A stretch of DNA of 64,000 bases from Streptomyces sp. TBY4 (GCF_024213195.1 NZ_JANAVF010000018.1:62001-126000), one strand, 5' to 3'; numbered from the stretch's first letter, positions 42,509 to 52,267 are shown. Program-made: numbers and translations. Notes: a model not told the origin generated them from the sequence alone.

Positions 42509-43585
42509 TTACGCCACGCGACGGTGCGCGTACTCCTCGATGTCCCGCATCGGCGGCCGCTCCTCGGTGTCCACGGCGTACGTGTGCGGTACGAACCCCT
42601 CCGGGCCCCGCTCGAACTGCGTCAGCTCGGGGCGTACGAGGTGTCCGCGCGAGAGCCTGACCTGCGCCGTGCGGTAGATCGCGGCGGCCATCCGGCCCAG
42701 GGCCTGCCCGTCCTGGTGGCGGTGCAGCCGTACGCCCACGTCCACCTGGGCCAGCGCGTCCAGCCCGGCCGTGTGCAGTGCGTCCACCAGCAGGCCCAGC
42801 TCGACCCCGTAGCCCACCGGGAACGGGAGCCGTTCCAGCAGCTCGCGGCGGACGGCGTACTCGCCGCCCAGCGGCTGGACGAAGCCGGCCAGCTGGGGCC
42901 AGTGGAGGTTGAGCAGGGGGCGGGCCACCAGCTCCGTGACCCGGCCGCCCTGGCCGTTGGCCCGGGCGGAGGCCAGGGCGGCCGGATCGCTGAACTCCGC
43001 CCCCAGGGGGCGGTCGTACATCGCCTTGACGAACCGCACGTCCGGATCGGTCAGCAGCGGGCCGACGATCCCGGAGACGAAGGAGGCCGAGAAATCGCGC
43101 AGGTCGGCGTCCACGAAGCAGACGATGTCACCGGTGGTGACCAGCAGTGAGCGCCACAGCACCTCGCCCTTGCCGGGCACCGCCGGGATCCGCGGCAGGA
43201 CCTCGTCGCGGTGCACCACCCGGGCCCCGGCCTTGGCCGCGACCTCCGCGGTGCGGTCGGTGGAGCCGGAGTCGATCACGACCAGCTCGTCGACCAGGGG
43301 CACGGGCAGGCCCTCGATCAGATCGCGCCGGATCACCTCGACGATCTCGCCGACCGTCGCCTCCTCGTTCAGCGCCGGCAGCACCACGCTCACCGTGGTG
43401 CCCGCTGCCCGCTTGGCGGAAAGCAGCTGGCCGAGCGGTCGGTCGGCGGCGGACCAGGAGCGGTCTGCCAGCCAGCGCTCCACCTCTTCCAGCACCTTCA
43501 GCACTCCCTGCCTCGCACTCTGGTTCTTCACTGGTTTGGACCGAAATGTGATCCATCTCGCGGTTCGGACGGCTGTCTCAACCAC
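42509..43585 (-). CDS. gpgS: Glucosyl-3-phosphoglycerate synthase
   Basis: GT81-type enzyme that transfers glucose from NDP-glucose to 3-phosphoglycerate, the first step to glucosylglycerate and polymethylated glucans. Shows VVLPALNEEATVGEIVEVI, ELVVIDSGSTDRTAEVA, the metal motif CFVDADLRDFS, and FVQPLGGEYAVRRE. 358 residues from GTG 43585; GTG 43531 (KNQSARQGV) is a shorter start and the conserved part begins near VLKVLEEVERW. It is near otsA, suggesting compatible-solute metabolism. Confidence 0.9.
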   Translation of the reverse strand: MVETAVRTARWITFRSKPVKNQSARQGVLKVLEEVERWLADRSWSAADRPLGQLLSAKRAAGTTVSVVLPALNEEATVGEIVEVIRRDLIEGLPVPLVDELVVIDSGSTDRTAEVAAKAGARVVHRDEVLPRIPAVPGKGEVLWRSLLVTTGDIVCFVDADLRDFSASFVSGIVGPLLTDPDVRFVKAMYDRPLGAEFSDPAALASARANGQGGRVTELVARPLLNLHWPQLAGFVQPLGGEYAVRRELLERLPFPVGYGVELGLLVDALHTAGLDALAQVDVGVRLHRHQDGQALGRMAAAIYRTAQVRLSRGHLVRPELTQFERGPEGFVPHTYAVDTEERPPMRDIEEYAHRRVA

Positions 43586-43694
43586 CCGGACCTTCGGTTA
43601 CAGTCTTGAACAACGCGATGGCCCACCGCATGCCGGGGGGCCCGCGTACAAACGCACCGGCGCGCCACAGAGCGCGTGTGCCGGTGCCATACCG

Positions 43695-43848
43695 CTCATC
43701 CAGAGGGGCAGAGGGACACGGCCCGTTGAAGCCCCGGCAACCCTCCAGTCGGTTCTCGCGATCGCGCACACCAGCGCCGCAGCGAGGTCCCCGGCTAGGG
43801 AAGGTGCCAATTCCGTCTCATGGCGAAGTGCGCCATGGGGAAGATGAG
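43695..43848 (+). ncRNA. SAM-I (S-box) riboswitch upstream of thrC
   Basis: The leader holds the S-box core: P1 strand CTCATC, AGAGGGGCAGAGGGAC, then GGCCCGTTGAAGCCCCGGCAA and, after the P3/P4 arms, GGTGCCAATTCC, closing with GATGAG (43843-43848) that pairs with CTCATC. The 3' P1 strand adjoins the AGGAG/AAAGG ribosome site of thrC, so SAM binding could block translation start. A TACAGT -10 candidate lies at 43599-43604. Confidence 0.88.
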
Positions 43849-43867
43849 GAGAAAGGGCCTCGCCATC

Positions 43868-45178
43868 ATGGCTGCACAGTCTGTCGCAACCTCTGCCGAA
43901 ACCGTTGAAACCAATGCGTCCGGCGCCTCTGTCGATCTCGGTCCCGCCACCGGCCTTTCCTGTCGTGAGTGCGGTACCCGCTTCGAGCTCGGCCCGATCT
44001 TCGCCTGCGCCGAGTGCTTCGGACCGCTCGAAGTCGCCTACGAGCTGCCCCTGGGCGACCCGGAGGCCCTGCGCGCCGCCATCGAGGCCGGCCCGGACAA
44101 CATCTGGCGCTACGCGCCGCTGCTGCCCGTCCCCGCGGACGTGGCCTCCAAGCCGAGCCTGAACCCCGGCTTCACCAAGCTCGTGGACGCGCAGAACCTG
44201 GCCAAGGAGCTGGGCGTCACCGGCAAGCTGTACGTCAAGGACGACTCCGGCAACCCGACGCACTCCTTCAAGGACCGCGTCGTCGCCATCGCCGTCGAGG
44301 CCGCCCGCGCCTTCGGCTTCACCACCCTCTCCTGCTCCTCCACCGGCAACCTGGCCGGCGCCGTCGGCGCCGCGGCCGCCCGCGCCGGCTTCCGCTCCTG
44401 CGTGTTCATCCCGCACGACCTGGAGCAGGGCAAGGTCGTCATGGCCGGTGTCTACGGTGGCGACCTGGTCGGCATCGAGGGCAACTACGACGACGTCAAC
44501 CGCTTCTGCTCCGAGCTCATCGGCGACCCGCTGGGCGAGGGCTGGGGCTTCGTCAACGTCAACCTGCGCCCGTACTACGGCGAGGGCTCCAAGACCCTGG
44601 CGTACGAGATCTGCGAGCAGCTCGGCTGGCAGCTGCCCGACCAGATCGTCATCCCGATCGCGTCCGGCTCCCAGCTGACGAAGATCGACAAGGGTCTGCA
44701 GGAGCTGATCAAGCTCGGCCTCGTCGAGGACAAGCCGTACAAGATCTTCGGCGCCCAGGCCGAGGGCTGCTCGCCCGTCTCCACCGCCTTCAAGGCCGGT
44801 CACGAGGTGGTCCGCCCGCAGAAGCCGAACACCATCGCCAAGTCGCTGGCCATCGGCAACCCGGCGGACGGCCCGTACGTCCTGGACATCGCGCGCCGCA
44901 CCGGCGGCTTCGTCGAGGACGTCAACGACGAGCAGGTCGTCGAGGCCATCAAGATCCTCGCCCAGGCCGAGGGCATCTTCGCCGAGACCGCGGGCGGCGT
45001 GACCGTCGGCGTGACGAAGAAGCTCATCGAGAACGGCCAGATCGACCCCACGCTGACCACCGTGATCCTGAACACCGGTGACGGCCTCAAGACCCTGGAG
45101 GCGGTGGCCGCGGACAGCGGGCAGACCGCCACCATCCGCCCCAGCCTGGACGCGTTCCGCGCCGCCAACCTGGCCTGA
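43868..45178 (+). CDS. thrC: Threonine synthase
   Basis: PLP enzyme converting O-phosphohomoserine to threonine. 436 residues from ATG 43868; an upstream in-frame ATG at 43820 lies inside the riboswitch and is rejected. A zinc-ribbon-like N-terminus (CRECGTRFELGPIFACAECF) is followed by the PLP lysine in NPTHSFKDRVVAIA, the SSTGNLAGAVGAAAARAG loop and VIPIASGSQLTKIDKGLQE. It is led by a SAM-I riboswitch and followed 35 nt later by a CysO-like gene, a likely two-gene operon. Confidence 0.95.
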   Translation: MAAQSVATSAETVETNASGASVDLGPATGLSCRECGTRFELGPIFACAECFGPLEVAYELPLGDPEALRAAIEAGPDNIWRYAPLLPVPADVASKPSLNPGFTKLVDAQNLAKELGVTGKLYVKDDSGNPTHSFKDRVVAIAVEAARAFGFTTLSCSSTGNLAGAVGAAAARAGFRSCVFIPHDLEQGKVVMAGVYGGDLVGIEGNYDDVNRFCSELIGDPLGEGWGFVNVNLRPYYGEGSKTLAYEICEQLGWQLPDQIVIPIASGSQLTKIDKGLQELIKLGLVEDKPYKIFGAQAEGCSPVSTAFKAGHEVVRPQKPNTIAKSLAIGNPADGPYVLDIARRTGGFVEDVNDEQVVEAIKILAQAEGIFAETAGGVTVGVTKKLIENGQIDPTLTTVILNTGDGLKTLEAVAADSGQTATIRPSLDAFRAANLA

Positions 45179-45213
45179 TCTCTCTCCCCTGCACCCGGAA
45201 AGGCAGTAGCGCC

Positions 45214-45492
45214 ATGAGCGTCAACGTCCGCATCCCCACCATCCTGCGCACCTACACCGGCGGCCAGGCCGAGGTCCCCGCCGAGGGCGCGACCCTCGAA
45301 GAGGTCATCCAGTCCCTGGAGGCGAGCCACCCCGGCATCGCCGCGCGCGTCCTGGACGACCAGGGCAAGCTGCGCCGCTTCGTCAACGTCTACGTCAACG
45401 ACGACGACGTGCGCTTCGAGGGCGGGCTGCAGACGGCCACTCCGGACGGCGCGGGCATCTCGATCATCCCCGCGGTCGCGGGCGGCTGCTGA
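45214..45492 (+). CDS. CysO-like ubiquitin-fold sulfur carrier protein with GGC end
   Basis: 92-residue MoaD/ThiS-fold protein. VNVRIPTILRTYTGGQAEVP, RRFVNVYVNDDDVRFEGGL and the end IIPAVAGGC match mycobacterial CysO, which carries a C-terminal thiocarboxylate for cysteine synthesis. CysO ends in Gly-Gly, whereas this protein has an extra Cys. That implies removal by a Mec+/JAMM-type metalloprotease before activation. It shares the SAM-riboswitch-led unit with thrC and is followed by a strong terminator. No cysM or mec gene is next to it. Confidence 0.9.
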   Translation: MSVNVRIPTILRTYTGGQAEVPAEGATLEEVIQSLEASHPGIAARVLDDQGKLRRFVNVYVNDDDVRFEGGLQTATPDGAGISIIPAVAGGC

Positions 45493-45525
45493 GCAGGTCG
45501 CGCCCCGCAACGCTTCGTAGAAACT

Positions 45526-45563
45526 GAATTGCCCCCTCCGTTACCAAACGGAGGGGGCAATTC
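45526..45563 (+). terminator. Terminator of the thrC-cysO unit
   Basis: A 17-bp perfect stem (GAATTGCCCCCTCCGTT and its complement) with loop ACCA, 33 nt after the stop. It is one of the strongest hairpins in the window. Confidence 0.92.
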
Positions 45564-45895
45564 TGCTGGGTTGGGCGCGGTAGAGTTGGGGCAGTCCCCT
45601 CCGCTGTTCTTGCCCGCCGCATATGAGCGGGTCGCGCGAGGGTTGACATTGAGTCAACATGCAAGTGCGCTATGGGTCGTTGGCGGGGTTTGTCCGGCCC
45701 GAGTTGCCCTGGAATATTCCGGGTTTTCACCCTATTTCAATCTTTCGCTGTGTCCAGAATTCTCGTCGGAATGACCTGTTGCAGACAGCAGCGGTGCGGA
45801 TACATTCAGCCCCGGTCGAGGCGTTCCGGCGCAAGTTCTGACCCGGGACCGCGAAGTGCGGTCCTGCGCAAGGGCCAGTAATAGGGGAGTTAGGC
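45564..45895 (+). promoter_or_regulatory. Promoter and long leader of the cold-shock gene
   Basis: A region with lower GC than its surroundings and no convincing gene. It contains the palindrome GTTGAC-N5-GTCAAC at 45642-45658, and AT-richer text such as GGAATATTCCGGG. Streptomyces csp genes often have long structured leaders; a 60-codon ATG frame at 45659 is probably not a gene. Confidence 0.5.
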
Positions 45896-46102
45896 ATGGC
45901 TCAGGGCACCGTCAAGTGGTTCAACGCGGAGAAGGGCTACGGCTTCATCGCGGTCGACGGTGGTGCGGATGTGTTCGTCCACTACAGCGCCATCCAGATG
46001 GACGGGTACCGCACCCTTGAAGAGGGTCAGCGGGTCGAGTTCGAGATCTCGCAGGGCCAGAAGGGTCCGCAGGCGGACATGGTCAAGCTCGCCGCCGGCT
46101 AG
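45896..46102 (+). CDS. Cold-shock protein, CspA family
   Basis: 68 residues. RNA-chaperone OB fold with RNP1 KGYGFIAVDG and RNP2 VFVHYSAIQ, starting MAQGTVKWFNAEKGY. GGGGAG precedes ATG 45896. It has its own terminator. It is one of several csp copies expected in Streptomyces, here beside groEL2. Confidence 0.95.
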   Translation: MAQGTVKWFNAEKGYGFIAVDGGADVFVHYSAIQMDGYRTLEEGQRVEFEISQGQKGPQADMVKLAAG

Positions 46103-46176
46103 TCCGACCGCGATCGACCACCGAGGCGTACGGGGCCGCGCACAGCGGCCGCGCACGACGGCACCACCGCATACAT

Positions 46177-46218
46177 ACGAGGGGCCCACATCCTGGACAC
46201 GGGATGCGGGCCCCTCGT
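46177..46218 (+). terminator. Terminator after the cold-shock gene
   Basis: ACGAGGGGCCC and GGGCCCCTCGT are perfect outer arms with a partly paired CATCC/GGATG interior, 75 nt after the csp stop. Confidence 0.82.
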
Positions 46219-46278
46219 GCATGGGCCCGGCGCGGCCCTTGCGGCACCTGGGTGTTCATCCCGGGTTGCCCGAAGCCG

Positions 46279-46341
46279 CTTGCACTCGGGGGGGTCGAGT
46301 GCTAATCATTGGCGTTAGCACTCTCCTGGTGAGAGTGCTAC
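46279..46341 (+). promoter_or_regulatory. Tandem CIRCE operators over the groEL2 promoter
   Basis: CIRCE 2 (46315-46341) is TTAGCACTC-N9-GAGTGCTAC, one mismatch to consensus. CIRCE 1 (46279-46305) is CTTGCACTC-N9-GAGTGCTAA, two mismatches. A promoter can be read through CIRCE 1: TTGCAC (46280-46285), 17 nt, TAATCA (46303-46308). HrcA binding to either would block it; heat stress relieves it. Confidence 0.9.
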
Positions 46342-46470
46342 TAAACGAGGACCGGGTCGGTGAGGCCCGCAGGGTCCGGTGGGAAGGAACCGCCGGGCAC
46401 GCAGGCCGTCCGTCGCGGGCGCGGGCGCGGTCCGGGAGCAATCCACCGCTGTCCGGGAGGACCACTTCAG

Positions 46471-48093
<1,623 letters not shown>

Positions 48094-48143
48094 TCCACCC
48101 CCGGGCCCCGGCCCGAAGGTAGATCGGCTGTTCGCATCACGTA

Positions 48144-48187
48144 CCGAGGGCGGCATCCTCTCCTGACGGAGGGGGTGCCGCCCTCGG
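48144..48187. terminator. Terminator after groEL2
   Basis: CCGAGGGCGGCA and TGCCGCCCTCGG are 12-bp perfect arms, with CCTC/GAGG pairing inside, 50 nt after groEL2 and 38 nt beyond the convergent gene's stop. Confidence 0.83.
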
Positions 48188-48224
48188 GCGTTCTACGGGT
48201 GCTCGGTTTCGCTGTTGCCCGGGT

Positions 48225-48890
48225 TCACCGGCGCCCGCGCTCGCCGCGCTGCGGAGCCGGCCTGCCGAGGGCGCCGAGCACTCCCCACAGGGATGCGAGC
48301 CCGACCGCGAGGAGGATCGCGGCGCGCAGCCCCCAGGCATGGAGGTCCGAGGCCCTCTCCGACTGCACCCGGCCCCGAGGGTCGTAGACCAGCCGGAGTT
48401 CCTCGCCGGCCTTCGCGATCTCCTGCTCCCTGGTCAGCCCGGCGGGACCGCCCGGCGGGCAGTCGAGCCGGTGGTCGTACTGGGTGGTGCGCCTGAGGTA
48501 CTGGCCCTCGGGGCGGTAGCTGGAATCGGTCTCGACCCGGGAGGCCACCTCCCTGACCACGCACGTGACCTCGACTCCCCGCCCCCGCAGCACCAGGTCG
48601 TCCACGCCCATCAGGGCGATGAACACGCCGACGGCCGCGGACAGCCCGGCCAGGACGGCGAGGGCCGAGCCCCGGCGCTCGGCCTGGGCGTAGGTGTGGA
48701 GGGCGAGGCCGGACAGGGGTACGAAGAGCCCGAAGAGGGCCACCCACGCGTCCCCCAGCCATCCGCCGCCCAGCCACCCGGTCGCTCCCGCCCAGCCTGC
48801 CGCGAGCGCCACCCCGGCGGCGAGCGCCGGCGCCCCCGCCGCGGCCGCGACCCATCCCGGCGACCGCAACTCTTCGTCGTTCATCCCCAT
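48225..48890 (-). CDS. Hypothetical multi-pass membrane protein (DUF3592-like layout)
   Basis: About 221 residues. Two to three hydrophobic segments (residues 13-60 and 70-105), an extracellular beta-like domain with Cys pair (VTCVVREVAS... and DHRLDCPPGG), then a final helix (LRAAILLAVGLASLWGVLGAL). The layout resembles DUF3592 membrane proteins. Starts at ATG 48890 or 48884, both after a G-rich tract. It is convergent with groEL2. Role unknown. Confidence 0.78.
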   Translation of the reverse strand: MGMNDEELRSPGWVAAAAGAPALAAGVALAAGWAGATGWLGGGWLGDAWVALFGLFVPLSGLALHTYAQAERRGSALAVLAGLSAAVGVFIALMGVDDLVLRGRGVEVTCVVREVASRVETDSSYRPEGQYLRRTTQYDHRLDCPPGGPAGLTREQEIAKAGEELRLVYDPRGRVQSERASDLHAWGLRAAILLAVGLASLWGVLGALGRPAPQRGERGRR

Positions 48891-49036
48891 CCCCCGTCCC
48901 CCTCGTCCCCGTCTCCCGCTCCCGGTACGTACACGCCGGGAGCGCCCGGTTGGTTGTGCACGCACCCCTCGACGTACGCCGCCCGCGATGCGGGACTGTC
49001 CGCCGACACCCCCGCATGAACTGATTGACTGCCGAC

Positions 49037-49669
49037 ATGAGTGACGTGAGCGACGCGAGCAACGTGTTCATCAAGATCTGCGGGCTGCGGACCGCGCACG
49101 ACGTCGAGGTGGCCGTGGCGGCCGGGGCCGATGCCGTCGGGTTCGTGTTCGCGCCCGGGAGTCCGCGTACGGTCGACGCCGCGACGGCGCGGGAGCTCGC
49201 CGGGCACGTGCCGGACGGGGTGCTCACCGTGGGGGTGTTCCGGGGGCAGTCGGTGGCGGAGGTGCGACGGTTCGCCGAGGAGAGCGGCGTACGGGGCGTG
49301 CAGCTGCACGGCGAGGAGGGGCCGGAGGACTTCGCGGCGCTGCGCGCCGAGGGCCGCACCCTGCTGCGGGCCACGGCGCGGCACGTGAAGGCCTGCGGGG
49401 AGTACGGCGAGGACCTGCTGCTCCTCGACGCCCCGGACCCCGGCTCCGGCAAGCCGTGGAACTGGGGCTCGGTGGAGTTCACCGCCCCCGAGGGCCGCTG
49501 GCTGCTGGCGGGCGGGCTGAGGCCGGACAACGTGGCCGAGGCCCTCGCGGTCACCGGCGCCTGGGGCGTGGACGTCTCCAGCGGGGTGGAGAGCGAGCGC
49601 GGGGTGAAGTCCCCGGACCTCATCCGTGCCTTCATCGCGGCGGCCCGCGGCGCGGGGCCCGCGGCCTGA
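49037..49669 (+). CDS. trpF: Phosphoribosylanthranilate isomerase
   Basis: 210-residue (beta/alpha)8 isomerase of tryptophan synthesis. All family motifs are present: FIKICGLRTAHDVEVAVAAG with catalytic Cys, VQLHGEEGPEDF, LLLDAPDPGSGKPWNW with catalytic Asp, LLAGGLRPDNVAEAL and GVDVSSGVESERGVKS. ATG 49037 is chosen. No other trp genes are near. Many Streptomyces lack trpF and use the dual-substrate PriA, so its presence here is notable. Confidence 0.93.
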   Translation: MSDVSDASNVFIKICGLRTAHDVEVAVAAGADAVGFVFAPGSPRTVDAATARELAGHVPDGVLTVGVFRGQSVAEVRRFAEESGVRGVQLHGEEGPEDFAALRAEGRTLLRATARHVKACGEYGEDLLLLDAPDPGSGKPWNWGSVEFTAPEGRWLLAGGLRPDNVAEALAVTGAWGVDVSSGVESERGVKSPDLIRAFIAAARGAGPAA

Positions 49670-49719
49670 GCCGGGCCGGGCCGGGGGCGGGTCGGCTCGA
49701 CGGGGTCTGAGTAAGTTGC

Positions 49720-49791
49720 CTGACTAAGGCGTAGACGGGCGTCGCCCGGCGGGCTATGGTCGTGTCCGTGGAGTTAGTCAGCCAGCTAACT
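49720..49791. promoter_or_regulatory. Paired inverted-repeat operators upstream of the dehalogenase gene
   Basis: AGTTAG-N8-CTAACT (49772-49791) is a perfect symmetric site 23 nt before the ATG. Its TTAGTCAG half recurs inverted as CTGACTAA at 49720-49727. The layout suits a TetR-family repressor binding two sites; no such gene is adjacent. Confidence 0.55.
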
Positions 49792-49814
49792 CGCTTTCCT
49801 GAGGAGCAGCACCC

Positions 49815-50690
49815 ATGCCCGTACAGCCCGTACTCGACTCGACGATCCACTACCGGGAGGCCGGTCCGCGGACCGGTGTGCCCGTGGTGTTCCTGCACGG
49901 GAACCCCACCTCCTCCCACCTCTGGAGGGAGGTCCTCGCCGCCCTCGGCGACGGCCCGGCCCGGCTGCTCGCGCCGGACCTGATCGGGATGGGGGAGTCG
50001 GGCAAGCCCGACGTCGGCTACACCTTCGACGACCAGGCCCGCTACCTCGACGCCTGGTTCGACGCGCTCGGCCTCGAGGAGGCGGTGCTCGTCGGGCACG
50101 ACTGGGGAGGCGCGCTCGCCTTCGACCGGGCCGCCCGGCATCCGGGGAGGGTGCGCGGGATCGCCTTCACCGAGACCATCGTCAAGCCGATGAGCTGGGA
50201 GGAGTTCCCGGAGGGCGGCCGCGAGCTGTTCCGGGCGATCAAGACGCCGGGTGTGGGGGAGGCCATGCTCCTCGACGCGAACGGGTTCATAGAGGCGCTG
50301 CCCGGGAGCGTCGTCCGCCCGATGGACCCCCGGGACCTCGACGCGTACAGGGCCCCGTACCCGACGCGGGAGAGCCGGCGCCCGATCCTCCAGTGGGCCC
50401 GGTCGATGCCGCTGGGCGGGGAACCCGCCGAGGTGGTGGCCCGCGTGGCGGCGTACGGGGAATGGCTCGCGGGGAGCCCCGAAGTCCCCAAGCTGCTGCT
50501 GACCTTCGCTCCGGGGCCGGGGGCGATGACCGGACCGGAGGTCGTCGACTGGTGCGTGGCGAACATCGCGGGCCTGGAACTCTCCCGGCACGACGGGGTG
50601 CCGGCCGGGCACCACACCCCGGAGGACCACCCGCTGCTGGTCGCGGAGGCGGTACGGGACTGGGCGGGGCGCCACGGCCTGTGGGGATGA
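49815..50690 (+). CDS. Haloalkane dehalogenase (subfamily II, DhaA/LinB-like)
   Basis: Alpha/beta-hydrolase that cleaves carbon-halogen bonds hydrolytically. 291 residues. Halide-stabilising Asn30 is in FLHGNPTSSHLWRE and Trp97 follows nucleophile Asp96 in VGHDWGGAL. The catalytic Glu is probably Glu120 (AFTETIVKPMSWEEFP, aligned by eye with LinB) and the base is His266 or 267 (AGHHTPEDHP). GAGGAG lies 9 nt before ATG. A paired operator lies upstream. The natural substrate in a soil actinomycete is unknown. Confidence 0.92.
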   Translation: MPVQPVLDSTIHYREAGPRTGVPVVFLHGNPTSSHLWREVLAALGDGPARLLAPDLIGMGESGKPDVGYTFDDQARYLDAWFDALGLEEAVLVGHDWGGALAFDRAARHPGRVRGIAFTETIVKPMSWEEFPEGGRELFRAIKTPGVGEAMLLDANGFIEALPGSVVRPMDPRDLDAYRAPYPTRESRRPILQWARSMPLGGEPAEVVARVAAYGEWLAGSPEVPKLLLTFAPGPGAMTGPEVVDWCVANIAGLELSRHDGVPAGHHTPEDHPLLVAEAVRDWAGRHGLWG

Positions 50691-50806
50691 GGGCTGCGAC
50701 CAGGGCCTGCAAGGGGCGAAGGGCAGGCCCGGAGGGTCTTCGGACCCTTCGGCGGCGGACGTAGGTCCCTGTCGGTGGGCCTTCCGCCCCGGGGAGACTT
50801 CGAATC

Positions 50807-52267
50807 ATGGACACTCTGGATTCGGTGATCGTCAACGTCAACGATCACCTCTGGACCTACCTGCTGATTCCGCTGGTGGTCGGTGCGGGCCTGTACTTCA
50901 CGGTCCGCTCCCGGGGTGTGCAGCTGCGCCTGCTTCCCGAGATGTTCCGGGTGCTGAAGGAGAAGACCCCGCCGCGCGCCGACGGCCGCAAGCAGGTGTC
51001 GTCCTTCGGCGCCTTCACGATCTCGGCCGCCGCGCGCGTCGGTACCGGCAACATCGCCGGTGTCGCCACCGCCATCACCCTGGGCGGCGCGGGCGCCGTC
51101 TTCTGGATGTGGATGATGGCGCTGATCGGCGCGGCCTCCGCCTTCGTGGAATCGGCCCTCGCCCAGCTCTACAAGGTGCGGAACGCCGGCGGAGCCTACC
51201 GGGGCGGCCCCGCGTACTACATGCAGCGGGCGCTCGGTAAACGCTGGCTCGGGGTGCTCTTCGCGGTGACGATCACCGTCACCTTCGGCTTCGTCTTCAA
51301 TGCCGTGCAGGCCAACACCATCACCGCCGTCGCCGCCGGCTCGCTCGCCGACACCGACGGGTCGAACTGGTTCGGCCCCTCCCTCGGCGTGCTGCTGGCG
51401 GCCCTGCTGGGCCTGGCGGTCTTCGGCGGGGTCCGGCGGATCTCGTCCGTCACCACGGTCCTGGTCCCGGTGATGGCGATCGTCTACCTGCTCCTCGGCG
51501 CGGCCGTGGTCCTCCTCAACATCACCGAGTTCCCGCGGGTCGTCGCGGACATCGTCGGAGGCGCCTTCGGCTTCCGCGAGCTGGCGGCCGGCGGCATCGG
51601 CGCGGCCATCCAGCAGGGCATCCGGCGCGGGATGTTCTCCAACGAGGCGGGCCTGGGCTCGGCGCCGAACGCGGGCGCCGCCGCCGAGGTCTCGCACCCG
51701 GTCAAGCAGGGCCTCGTACAGTCCCTGGGCGTCTTCTTCGACACCCTCCTCGTCTGCACGATGACGGCCTTCATCGTCCTCGTCACCAACCCGGAGCTGT
51801 CGGGCCGCCAGGGCGCGGACCTGACGCAGACGGCGCTCAGCGACACGCTGGGCGCGTGGGCGGGCCACCTCCTCACCGTCGTCGTCTTCATGCTCGCCTT
51901 CAGCAGCATGATCGGGAACTACTACTACGGCGAGACCAACATCCAGTTCATCACCCGCAAGCGGTGGGTCCTGCCGGGGTACCGGGCGCTGGTCCTGTCG
52001 GCGGTCGTCCTGGGCTCGCTGGGCTCGGTGTCGGTCGTCTGGAACCTCGCGGACGTGTTCATGGGCGTCATGGCCCTGATCAACCTCGCCGCGATCATCC
52101 CGCTGTCGGCCATCGCCTTCCGCCTCCTGGACGACTACCTCGCCCAGCGCCGGGCGGGCCTGGAGCCGGTCTTCACCCGGGACCGCATGCCGGACCTGAA
52201 GGGCATCCAGTGCTGGGACCCGGTCCGCGGGGTGGTCCCGTCGGCGCAGGCGCCGGAACGGGTGTAG
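50807..52267 (+). CDS. Sodium/alanine symporter, AgcS family
   Basis: 486-residue secondary transporter with about eleven helices. Family hallmarks: VSSFGAFTISAAARVGTGNIAGVATAI, GGAGAVFWMWMMALIGAASAFVESALAQ, YRGGPAYYMQRALG, GMFSNEAGLGSAPNAGAAAE and IGNYYYGETNIQF. It imports alanine or glycine with sodium. GGGGAGA precedes ATG 50807. Single gene. Confidence 0.94.
   Translation: MDTLDSVIVNVNDHLWTYLLIPLVVGAGLYFTVRSRGVQLRLLPEMFRVLKEKTPPRADGRKQVSSFGAFTISAAARVGTGNIAGVATAITLGGAGAVFWMWMMALIGAASAFVESALAQLYKVRNAGGAYRGGPAYYMQRALGKRWLGVLFAVTITVTFGFVFNAVQANTITAVAAGSLADTDGSNWFGPSLGVLLAALLGLAVFGGVRRISSVTTVLVPVMAIVYLLLGAAVVLLNITEFPRVVADIVGGAFGFRELAAGGIGAAIQQGIRRGMFSNEAGLGSAPNAGAAAEVSHPVKQGLVQSLGVFFDTLLVCTMTAFIVLVTNPELSGRQGADLTQTALSDTLGAWAGHLLTVVVFMLAFSSMIGNYYYGETNIQFITRKRWVLPGYRALVLSAVVLGSLGSVSVVWNLADVFMGVMALINLAAIIPLSAIAFRLLDDYLAQRRAGLEPVFTRDRMPDLKGIQCWDPVRGVVPSAQAPERV

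Noticed and set aside
43820..43867. Upstream in-frame ATG extension of thrC
   Set aside because: It lies within the SAM riboswitch 3' region; the later ATG has the ribosome site and the family's usual start.
45659..45841. 60-codon frame in the cold-shock leader
   Set aside because: No ribosome site, no family resemblance, and it sits in a region expected to be untranslated leader.
49632..51868. Long antisense frames opposite trpF, the dehalogenase and agcS
   Set aside because: Antisense to clear genes and rich in His/Arg/Gly without domains.
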